A stretch of DNA of 13,972 nt from an uncultured Prevotella sp. GTDB lineage: Bacteria > Bacteroidota > Bacteroidia > Bacteroidales > Bacteroidaceae. The stretch spans positions 1 to 13,972 of the forward strand of contig USDT01000047.1 of the NCBI GenBank assembly GCA_900553465.1. The letters are read 5' to 3'. A model generated the notes under the pieces. That model saw only the letters and a list, made by a program, of their open reading frames with translations. It was not told where the DNA came from and did not search any database. Positions within the stretch are counted from its first letter, which is position 1, and each line of letters starts with the position of its first letter. Below, one piece after another: positions 1 through 6,761 of the stretch. A program made the translations under genes and the position numbers.

Positions 1-692
1 AGATACTTGTCCTTGGCGTTCACCATATAATATATGTGGTTGACGTTCTCCGCACCCTCGTTGCGCGAGCCCACCACAATCTCCTTGTGGTCGTGCAGGT
101 AGTTAAGGGCTATTTTCTCAATCTCCTTGCTCATCGTTGCCGAGAAGAGCAGCGTGTTGCGGTCCTGCGGTACGCCCTCGAATATCTCGTTTATGCTGTC
201 CGAGAAGCCCATGTTGAGCATCTCGTCGGCCTCGTCGAGCACCACGTTGCTCACGTTGTCCAGCTTTGCCGCGCCGCGGTTCATCAGGTCGATGAGTCGT
301 CCTGGGGTTGCAACGATGATCTGAGCACCGTGTTTCAGTGCATGTATCTGGTTTATGATTGATGTGCCGCCATATACGGCCACGATGTTTATTCCGTTGA
401 TGTATTTTGCGAAACTCTTCAGGTCGTCTGCTATCTGAAGGCACAGCTCACGTGTCGGACTCAGTATGAGCGCCTGTGTTGTGCGGTCTGAGGGATTGAT
501 GCGTTGCAGAAGCGGAATGCCGAAAGCGGCTGTCTTGCCTGTTCCCGTCTGCGCCAGGGCAATCACGTCGTTACCATTGCCGAGCAAAAAAGGAATCACT
601 TCTTCCTGTACAGGCATCGGGTGCTCAAATCCGAGTTCTGTGATGGCGCGGCGTATTTCCTCGCTTACGCCTAATTCTTCAAATGTTTTCAA
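1..692 (-). CDS. DEAD-box ATP-dependent RNA helicase, N-terminal part (3' end beyond window)
   Basis: Reading the minus strand from a TTG at 692-690 gives 230 open residues that run off the left edge. All RecA-like domain 1 motifs are present: a Q-motif region (F4, L7-G8 and the MPVQ at 26-29), Walker A AQTGTGKT at 47-54, PTREL at 79-83, TPGR at 129-132, DEAD at 153-156 and SAT at 184-186. The family unwinds RNA duplexes with ATP in the cytoplasm, for example in ribosome assembly and cold adaptation; the specific role here is inferred only from the family. Domain 2 and the C-terminal tail are not visible. No in-frame ATG lies between the promoter and residue 1. TTG was chosen because the protein then begins MKTFEELGVS, as expected for this family; another in-frame TTG lies farther upstream but would add a non-conserved extension. 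The protein resembles DeaD/CshA-type enzymes, but the symbol is left blank because the C-terminus is missing. Confidence 0.95.
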   Translation of the reverse strand, partial: MKTFEELGVSEEIRRAITELGFEHPMPVQEEVIPFLLGNGNDVIALAQTGTGKTAAFGIPLLQRINPSDRTTQALILSPTRELCLQIADDLKSFAKYINGINIVAVYGGTSIINQIHALKHGAQIIVATPGRLIDLMNRGAAKLDNVSNVVLDEADEMLNMGFSDSINEIFEGVPQDRNTLLFSATMSKEIEKIALNYLHDHKEIVVGSRNEGAENVNHIYYMVNAKDKY

Positions 693-779
693 TGCTGTGT
701 TGTTTGTGAATGAAATAAATGGAGTGCTGTGCGATAATGTCGCACGCAATAGTTTTGGTCTTTATCCCGAATCCGGGTG

Positions 780-810
780 CAAAGTTACTGCAAAAGGCAG
801 ACAATACAAA
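780..810 (-). promoter_or_regulatory. Bacteroidota-type promoter for the RNA helicase gene
   Basis: On the minus strand, TTTG (810-807) and TAACTTTG (787-780) are separated by exactly 19 bp. This matches the phylum's -33 TTTG / -7 TAnnTTTG consensus. Transcription would start near 775, giving a leader of roughly 80 nt before the TTG codon. No competing promoter was seen on this strand in the gap. Confidence 0.75.
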
Positions 811-827
811 ATATAATCATCTATTTT

Positions 828-858
828 ATTGTATATCAGTAAATAATTAATATCTTTG
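828..858 (+). promoter_or_regulatory. Bacteroidota-type promoter for the LOG-family gene
   Basis: ATTG (828-831) and TATCTTTG (851-858) are separated by 19 bp, one base away from the -33 TTTG / -7 TAnnTTTG consensus. Transcription would begin near 863-866. This argues against the in-frame ATG at 860 as the start codon and favours the ATG at 917. Confidence 0.7.
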
Positions 859-916
859 TGTGTTATCGTCCCCTGAATGGTGGCGTATTGACAATGATTT
901 CAAAAAAGACAGATTT

Positions 917-1456
917 ATGCATATAGGAGTTTTTTGTTCGGCCAACGCCGACATTGATGCCGATTTCTTCGAACTCACCCGCCGGTTCGGAGAGTGGATG
1001 GGCCGCAACGGCCACACGCTGGTGTTCGGCGGATGCAATCTGGGGCTCATGGAGTGCGTGGCCCGCGCGGTGCACGAAGCCGGCGGACTGTGCATAGGAG
1101 CCGTGCCCACCATAGTGGAGAAGGGCGGACGCACGTCCGACCATGTGGATGTGAAGATAATGTGCGACAACCTGAGCGACCGTAAGGACATAATGCTCGC
1201 CAAGAGTGATGTGCTCGTGGCACTGCCCGGAGGCGTGGGCACGCTCGACGAGATATTCACCGTGGTGGCCTCTGCGTCGATAGGCTATCATCGCAAGCGT
1301 GTCATTCTCTACAACATGAAGGGCTTCTGGAATCCGCTCCTCACCATGCTCGACAGCATGAAGCAGTCGGGAGTGATACGCCCAGGTTTTGAGGACCAGC
1401 TGCTCGTGGCCTCCACTCAGGACGAACTTGTGGAGATGCTCTCGTGTGAGGGATGA
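917..1456 (+). CDS. LOG family protein (TIGR00730-type, nucleoside 5'-monophosphate phosphoribohydrolase)
   Basis: This 179-residue cytoplasmic protein has the LOG signature: FGGCNLGLM at 37-45, the R89-K90 pair in the LSDRKDIM stretch, and PGGVGTLDE at 104-112, which forms the phosphate/ribose-binding and catalytic site. Characterised LOG proteins hydrolyse cytokinin riboside 5'-monophosphate or AMP to free base and ribose 5-phosphate. In bacteria like this the true substrate is uncertain and a nucleotide-salvage role is inferred. The frame is open from an ATG at 860, but ATG 917 was chosen because the product then starts MHIGVFCSAN, the usual N-terminus of the family, and because the promoter at 828-858 would place transcription start at or after 860. 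Length is normal for the family. The SIMPL-domain gene starts 48 bp downstream on the same strand with no terminator between, so the two are probably cotranscribed. Confidence 0.92.
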   Translation: MHIGVFCSANADIDADFFELTRRFGEWMGRNGHTLVFGGCNLGLMECVARAVHEAGGLCIGAVPTIVEKGGRTSDHVDVKIMCDNLSDRKDIMLAKSDVLVALPGGVGTLDEIFTVVASASIGYHRKRVILYNMKGFWNPLLTMLDSMKQSGVIRPGFEDQLLVASTQDELVEMLSCEG

Positions 1457-1504
1457 CGTGTGCGGCTGACGGAATAGCGAACAATTAATGAATATAAAAC
1501 AGAT

Positions 1505-2200
1505 ATGAGACGATTGTTGTTCATCGCAGCCATGATGCTGCTGTCGCTACAGGCCTTTGCCGGCGACGAGGGCCGCTACATTGAGGTGAGCGGTACGGCC
1601 GAAGTGGAAATCGTGCCGGACGAGATACACTACATCATCGAGATGAAAGAATACTTCGAGGAGGAATTCGACGGCAAGTCGAAGCCGGAAGATTTCGCCA
1701 CCAAGGTGCCGCTCGATGTCATCGAGCAGCAGGTGAGGCGTGTCATAAAAGACGCCGGAGTGCCTGCGGACGCTGTGCGCACCGAGGAGATAGGCAACAC
1801 ATGGCGCGAGCGCGGCATGGACTTTCTCGTGTCGAAGCGTCTGGACATAACGCTCAGTGACTTCGAGACCATCGAACGCATACGCAAGGGGCTCGACACG
1901 CGCGGCATCAACGCCATGTATATAGGTGAGCTGAAGAACCAGAACATGGCAGAATGGCATGAGAAAGGACGCACCGAAGCCCTCAAGGCCGCACGCAACA
2001 AGGCCGAATATATGGCTTCGGCCGCAGGATGCAGACTCGGCCGTGTGATGCGCATTGTGGAAGGGAGTGGTGCCGGAATGCCGATGCCCTTGACTCAGAC
2101 CAACGTAATGGCTTCGGGCGCATCGCCGGCAGATACTTACCGCACCATAAAAAAGACATACACCGTGCTTGTGAGATACGAATTGGCCGACTGGCTATGA
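1505..2200 (+). CDS. SIMPL domain-containing (DUF541) exported protein
   Basis: This 231-residue protein begins with a clear signal peptide (positive MRR, hydrophobic core, probable cleavage after Ala19 in AFA|GDEG) and has no lipobox cysteine, so it should be periplasmic. The mature part fits the SIMPL/DUF541 family over about residues 25-227: an N-terminal strand with EVSGTAEVEIVPDEI, then the family's A-rich helix (EALKAARNKAEYMASAAG) followed by RLGRVMRIVEG, and a final strand with YTVLVRYEL. The best-known relative is E. coli YggE, linked to oxidative stress defence; the biochemical function is unknown and nothing here settles it. It lies 48 bp after the LOG gene, probably in one transcript, and is followed after 26 bp by a strong terminator hairpin. 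The start ATG is the only one that keeps the signal peptide intact. Confidence 0.88.
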   Translation: MRRLLFIAAMMLLSLQAFAGDEGRYIEVSGTAEVEIVPDEIHYIIEMKEYFEEEFDGKSKPEDFATKVPLDVIEQQVRRVIKDAGVPADAVRTEEIGNTWRERGMDFLVSKRLDITLSDFETIERIRKGLDTRGINAMYIGELKNQNMAEWHEKGRTEALKAARNKAEYMASAAGCRLGRVMRIVEGSGAGMPMPLTQTNVMASGASPADTYRTIKKTYTVLVRYELADWL

Positions 2201-2226
2201 CGTTGTCGCATGATGAAAAATTCTGT

Positions 2227-2271
2227 GTCCGTCTGCTCCGCCATGTGCGGTGGCAGGCGGACTTTTGTTTT
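2227..2271 (+). terminator. Rho-independent terminator after the SIMPL-domain gene
   Basis: The arms at 2227-2241 and 2247-2262 pair over about 15 bp, with G-T wobbles and one bulged T, around a CATGT loop. TTTTGTTTT (2263-2271) follows at once. It lies 26 bp after the stop codon and ends the rightward housekeeping unit. Confidence 0.85.
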
Positions 2272-2594
2272 CCTGCCTGCCGTAGTGCGTTTGCTGTGAG
2301 TTGAGGCGGCACTGCGGCTCACATAACAATAAATTCACGTTGCCGCCATTGACGAATCTTCACCGCAAGAAGGGTCCTGTCTCACGTGTGTTTCCTTACG
2401 TCATATGGGCGTTTTTCAAGAAAACTCGGACGACGAACTTACAGTTTTTCTTGACTTTTTTTTGACAAAATAAAATCGCAAAAGAGATGTAAGAATTTGC
2501 CGAACATGATGCGATAAAGCCTGTTCCGGCCCGTAGCGTCTTGTCGTATATCCTGTTGTGGAGTGCCGGGCGGCTGGTTCTGCGTTCCGATTTT

Positions 2595-2680
2595 GCCCAT
2601 ATCAGCCTCCGTTTACGTCTGTTTCAGGGTGTGATATCGTTTGTTTCAGGCCCTGATATGGGCCATATCACGTGCTGAAA
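2595..2680. repeat. Cluster of four related TGATATGG-type repeats
   Basis: The 18-bp pattern TTTCAGnnnnTGATATnG occurs at 2622-2639 (+), 2644-2661 (+) and 2663-2680 (-). A diverged copy that keeps only the TGATATGG end lies at 2597-2614 (-). The second and third copies abut head to head, making a palindrome of 8-bp arms around one G at 2654-2670. The 11-mer GCCCATATCAG (2595-2605) is the exact reverse complement of 2653-2663. The function is unknown; the cluster could bind a regulator, fold as RNA, or be an interspersed repeat. Confidence 0.6.
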
Positions 2681-3427
2681 TGGTGCATTTCGCACGGTCG
2701 GAAAATCTGTTCTTGACACAAGTCTTTGATATTCAAGATTTTGCGTAAGGCTCTTATTTCTCGCGTATTTGCGTCCGAGGGAGAGTCCGCGCACAAATTC
2801 TCTCTTATTTTTTGGGGTAGAACTGAAAACTCAAGCGGGAAAACCGCAGGATACTGAAAATCTGTAACTACACCCTTTGGCTTCTCTTTCTGCTTAAGAT
2901 AACAACGCCTATCCGGGATTGATGCCGCAATGGTTTACACCCCTATCACCGTTGCATCCCTACATAACCTGCAAACGGAGTAGCTGTGACTCCTCCGCCA
3001 TGTTGTGTGAGCACGCGGAATGTCATGCAGTTTCTGTTTTTCAGAATTCCGTTGTCTGCATGTTTCATAGCGCGTATGTATGAATATTCATCTCCGCCAT
3101 TCCTCAGCCGTTGTACCTTAAAGCCGTTTCTGCGCATCCATCCGATGCCTCCGCACTGACGCTTCCGTTGTCTCTGCGCCATGTAGCGGTTATGTCGCCT
3201 CTCAGGTGCCGGAAATGCCGTTTCACGGTGTCCTCACGATAGAGTCACAACTCATTTTTCGTGGTTTTTCCGCCTTTTGTGTGGCGTATGGCGGTTATCT
3301 TGCGTCCACTTTTTTGCGAAAGCCTCGTTTTTGTAAGATATTGGTTTTCAGGCAAATCCGTTTTTATATAGGGCCTTTGTAATCCACTTTTTGTATTTGT
3401 GCGCTTTTTTCTGATTTTTTTAATCAA

Positions 3428-3435
3428 TAAATTTG
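3428..3435 (+). promoter_or_regulatory. Possible -7 box of the PUL promoter
   Basis: TAAATTTG fits TAnnTTTG and lies 51 bp before the susC-like start codon. At the expected -33 distance (about 3405-3408) there is only TTTT, not TTTG, so the promoter would be weak alone. That is consistent with, but does not prove, activator-dependent control of the kind usual for PULs. Confidence 0.4.
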
Positions 3436-3486
3436 CGACGGTTAATTCATGAACGTACCTAAACAAAACCAAAAGTAATAAACTTT

Positions 3487-6400
3487 ATGAAAAAATTTAA
3501 ATCTTTCATTCTGACGTTATTGGTTTCGTTGGTGTCAACGGCAATGTACGCGCAGGAGTTTGTCTGCTCCGGTACGATCGTTGACGATTTGGGCGAACCG
3601 ATAATTGGAGCGTCTGTCTTCCAGAAAGGAAGCAAGAACGGCGTTTTCTCCGATATAAACGGAGAGTTCAAGTTAGCAAAGGTGCCGGAGGGCAGTGCCA
3701 TCACTATCTCGTACATAGGTTATAAGACTATCGAGACAAAAGCCGCCGCCGGCATGCACATAGTGATGCATGAGGACAACGAGATGCTTGGCGAAGTGGT
3801 TGTCGTGGGTTACGGTGTGCAGAAAAAGAGCGTCGTCACAGCATCAATCGCAAAAGTGTCGGCCGACGACCTGGCCACCACAGCGCCTGTGCGTATGGAT
3901 AACGCCCTTAAAGGTCTCGCAGCCGGTGTGACTGTCACATCATCGTCAGGTCAGCCGGGAGCCGCAGCGCAGATACGTGTGCGTGGTATAGGAACCATAA
4001 ACAACTCAGATCCGCTTTATATTGTCGACGGTATGCCTATTGAGGGCGGCCTCGACTATGTCAACCCGAGCGACATCGAGAGCATCGAGGTGCTCAAGGA
4101 CGCAGCTTCGGGAGCTATCTATGGTGCGCGTGCCGCCAACGGTGTTGTGCTCGTCACCACAAAATCAGGTAAGAAGGGTAAGGTGAAGGTGAACTACAAC
4201 TTCTCTTACGGATGGCAGAGCAAATGGCGCAAGCGCGACGTGCTCAACGCCACAGAGTATGCAGTAATGATGAACGAAGGATACATCAATGCCGGCATGA
4301 AGCCGTTGTATTCAGATCCGTATCATCTCACCGACGCAATGGGCAACGTAATCACCGACGGAACCGACTGGCAGGACGAACTGTTCAACGACAACGCACC
4401 GGTGACAAACCACGATGTGACCATCAGCGGAGCTTCGGACAAAGTGAACTATTATCTCTCAATGGGCTACTATGAGCAGGAAGGTATCATCGGCGGCAAC
4501 TTCGATCGTTCCAACTATCAGCGCCTCTCGCTGCGCAGCAACACAAAGTACAACATGTTCGACATGTCGAAGGAGCGCAACTGGCTCAACAAACTCGACA
4601 TCACCGTTAACCTCTCTTACGCACGTGTGAAGTCGAAGAGCATCGACGCCAACTCGCAGTGGGGTTCTCCGCTGGGTTCGGCTCTCTCGCTTTCGCCAAT
4701 TCTTACACCTACTCTTACGGGCGCGGCTGCCGATGCTCAGGATGAGTTCTACCGTCAGACACAGCCCGACTATCCCGGCCCGATACTCTCGCCGAACGGT
4801 GATCCGTACACCATCGCCGGTACTACATACAACGAAATGGTGAACCCGCTGGCCGCACTCTCGCTGCCGGGAGCACAGAACTGGAGTCATAAGTTCGTCA
4901 CCAACTTCGCTGCCGAACTGCAGTTGTGGGACGGATTGAAGTACCGCATATCTTATGGAGCCGACATGTCGTTCTGGGGCAATGAGAGCCACACTATATT
5001 GTATTATCTCACAACCAACAACAAGGCCACTCACACAAGTGCATCGCAGGAGAGCGACCGTGGCACCGTATGGCAGCTCGAGAACGTGCTGACCTACGAC
5101 AAGACCTTCGGCGACCACACATTCAACGTAGTGCTCGGACAGTCGGCTATGAAGAACACCGGCTGGACACTCGGTGCAAGCCGCTGGAACCTCATCGACC
5201 TCAACAAGCCTTACATCAACTTCGCGTCGGGTCTGGCTGAGAACGGCGAGCGCGACGGATGGGGTGGCCCGTCAAATCCGCACACACTGTCGTCTATGTT
5301 TGCCCGTCTGAGCTACAACTACGCTGAGCGCTACATGTTCCAGGCAACAGTGCGCCGTGACGGTTCGAGCCGTTTCGGTACAAACAACAAATATGCTACA
5401 TTCCCTTCATTCTCTATCGGATGGAACATTACCAACGAACCGTTTATGAAGAACGCTCCGCAGTGGCTGTCAAACCTGAAACTCCGTGCCAGCTGGGGTA
5501 AGAACGGTAACGAGAACATCGACGACTTCCGCTATGCTGTCTTCACATCTACGGGCAACAACTACATACTCGGACGCGGTGAGTCTGTGATAAACGGTGT
5601 GAAGGCAAACGGACTTTCAAATCCTGACCTCAAGTGGGAGGAGTCGGAACAGACAGACATAGGTCTTGACTTCGGATTCATGGACAACGCCCTCACATTC
5701 ACTGTTGACTATTATAAGAAGAAGACCAATGGCATGCTTATGACAATGGCCATACCTTCTTACGTTGGAGAGACAAAGCCTATCGGCAACGTGGGCAAGA
5801 TGGAGAACTCCGGCGTTGAGTTCGAACTGGGTTATAAGTTCCATGTGTCTGACGCACAGTTCAGCATACGAGGCAACGCTTCTTATCTGAAGAACAAACT
5901 TGTGGAACTCGGAAACGATACGGGCTGGGCTGCCTACGACTCGTTCCAGGGTGTGGGAACCATCACACGCGCCATGAACGGCGAACCGTTCCCTTATTTC
6001 TACGGACTGAAGACAGCCGGCATATTCCAGACACAGGAGGAGATAGACTCTTATGTTGGTCCTGACGGAAAAACTCCTATACAGCCGGATGCAAAACCGG
6101 GTTATGTGAGATTTGTGGATATCAACAATGACGGTGTGATTGATGATAACGACCGTACGAAGATAGGCAAGGGTATGCCTGACTGGACTTTCGGCGTGAA
6201 CTTCTCGGCTGCATGGCGCGGATTCGACTTCAACATGATGTGGCAGGGTACTGCCGGCAACGATGTGTTCGACGCAACACGCCGTATAGACATCAACTCA
6301 AGCAACCTGCCGTCATGGATGCTCGACCGCTGGACTGGCCCGGGCACATCTAACAAATACCCGATCTTCATCGTGGGCGACTCTTCAGACAACTGGAAAT

Positions 6401-6660
6401 CTTCAGATCTCTACGTGTATGACGGCTCTTACCTGCGCCTGAAGAACATCGAACTGGGTTACACAGTGCCTGCCAAGATCACACAGAATGTGTTTATCAA
6501 CAGACTCAGACTGTATGTTTCGGCAGAAAATCTTCTCACATTCACAAAATATCACGGCTTTGATCCTGAGATATCTTCAGGAGGAACGTCACTCGGCGTT
6601 GACTACGGTGTGTATCCACAGGCCCGAGTATGGCGTATAGGCTTCAACCTGGAATTCTAA
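3487..6660 (+). CDS. SusC/RagA family TonB-linked outer membrane transporter
   Basis: This 1057-residue outer membrane protein imports oligosaccharides into the periplasm using TonB energy, working as a pair with the SusD-like protein encoded next. Residues 1-23 are a signal peptide ending near YAQ. Residues 26-95 are a carboxypeptidase-regulatory-like beta-sandwich (GTIVDDLGEPIIGASV to YIGYK). The SusC signature EVVVVGYG is at 103-110. The plug domain spans about 112-228 and includes IRVRG at 163-167, DPLYIVDGMPI at 175-185 and the IESIEVLKDA stretch at 197-206. The rest is the beta-barrel, ending in the expected terminal aromatic (GFNLEF). Length is typical of the family. The N-terminal extension is the ordinary type, with no STN domain for anti-sigma signalling, so control by an ECF sigma/anti-sigma pair is less likely. 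A strong hairpin separates it from the susD-like gene. Substrate specificity cannot be read from this protein alone. Confidence 0.96.
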   Translation: MKKFKSFILTLLVSLVSTAMYAQEFVCSGTIVDDLGEPIIGASVFQKGSKNGVFSDINGEFKLAKVPEGSAITISYIGYKTIETKAAAGMHIVMHEDNEMLGEVVVVGYGVQKKSVVTASIAKVSADDLATTAPVRMDNALKGLAAGVTVTSSSGQPGAAAQIRVRGIGTINNSDPLYIVDGMPIEGGLDYVNPSDIESIEVLKDAASGAIYGARAANGVVLVTTKSGKKGKVKVNYNFSYGWQSKWRKRDVLNATEYAVMMNEGYINAGMKPLYSDPYHLTDAMGNVITDGTDWQDELFNDNAPVTNHDVTISGASDKVNYYLSMGYYEQEGIIGGNFDRSNYQRLSLRSNTKYNMFDMSKERNWLNKLDITVNLSYARVKSKSIDANSQWGSPLGSALSLSPILTPTLTGAAADAQDEFYRQTQPDYPGPILSPNGDPYTIAGTTYNEMVNPLAALSLPGAQNWSHKFVTNFAAELQLWDGLKYRISYGADMSFWGNESHTILYYLTTNNKATHTSASQESDRGTVWQLENVLTYDKTFGDHTFNVVLGQSAMKNTGWTLGASRWNLIDLNKPYINFASGLAENGERDGWGGPSNPHTLSSMFARLSYNYAERYMFQATVRRDGSSRFGTNNKYATFPSFSIGWNITNEPFMKNAPQWLSNLKLRASWGKNGNENIDDFRYAVFTSTGNNYILGRGESVINGVKANGLSNPDLKWEESEQTDIGLDFGFMDNALTFTVDYYKKKTNGMLMTMAIPSYVGETKPIGNVGKMENSGVEFELGYKFHVSDAQFSIRGNASYLKNKLVELGNDTGWAAYDSFQGVGTITRAMNGEPFPYFYGLKTAGIFQTQEEIDSYVGPDGKTPIQPDAKPGYVRFVDINNDGVIDDNDRTKIGKGMPDWTFGVNFSAAWRGFDFNMMWQGTAGNDVFDATRRIDINSSNLPSWMLDRWTGPGTSNKYPIFIVGDSSDNWKSSDLYVYDGSYLRLKNIELGYTVPAKITQNVFINRLRLYVSAENLLTFTKYHGFDPEISSGGTSLGVDYGVYPQARVWRIGFNLEF

Positions 6661-6691
6661 ACTTAAACAATGTTTTGACGGCGAAGGGCGA

Positions 6692-6722
6692 AAGGACCGC
6701 GGAGCGATGGCTCCCGGACCTT
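6692..6722 (+). promoter_or_regulatory. Stem-loop between susC-like and susD-like genes
   Basis: The arms 6692-6705 and 6710-6722 pair over 12 bp, with one A-A mismatch and one bulged C, around a GATG loop. The sequence after it (TTGTAACCC) lacks a T-run, so it is not a classic terminator. It lies 31 bp after the susC stop and 39 bp before the susD start. It may adjust expression between the two genes by RNA processing or stability, which is an inference. Confidence 0.6.
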
Positions 6723-6761
6723 GTAACCCGGAAACCGGAGAAATCTTAAAACAAGATAAAA

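Larger units (their letters stand above)
2272..3486. other. 1.2-kb intergenic region upstream of the PUL, no supported gene
   Basis: No ORF here has a recognisable domain or convincing coding character. Visible contents in order are: an imperfect nested inverted repeat at 2279-2323 (GCCGTAGTGC / GCACTGCGGC, with TGTGAG / CTCACA); T/A-rich tracts near 2445-2475; a cluster of related TGATATGG-type repeats at 2595-2680; a small GCGG/CCGC hairpin at 2835-2847 flanked by two copies of ACTGAAAA (2822-2829 and 2853-2860); two short minus-strand ORFs (2946-3182, 3245-3472) that are not called as genes; and a T-rich stretch (3350-3425) leading into a possible -7 box. The region could hold an unannotated small RNA, a degraded gene or an interspersed repeat. 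Nothing in it resembles a tRNA, a CRISPR array or a transposase. Confidence 0.6.

Noticed and set aside
860..916. N-terminal extension of the LOG gene from ATG 860 (19 extra residues)
   Set aside because: The promoter at 828-858 places transcription start at or after 860, and the extension has no family similarity, while ATG 917 gives the usual MHIGVFCSAN-type start.
3470..3477. Minus-strand TACTTTTG as a -7 box for an antisense transcript into the PUL leader
   Set aside because: No TTTG-like -33 element occurs at the required distance, and it overlaps the start region of the susC-like gene.
2272..3486. Mobile element or integration site in the long intergenic gap
   Set aside because: No transposase or integrase remnant, no terminal inverted repeats with target duplication, and no tRNA were seen.
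4459..5118. Minus-strand ORF of 219 codons inside the susC-like gene
   Set aside because: It overlaps an intact SusC barrel and shows no family features.
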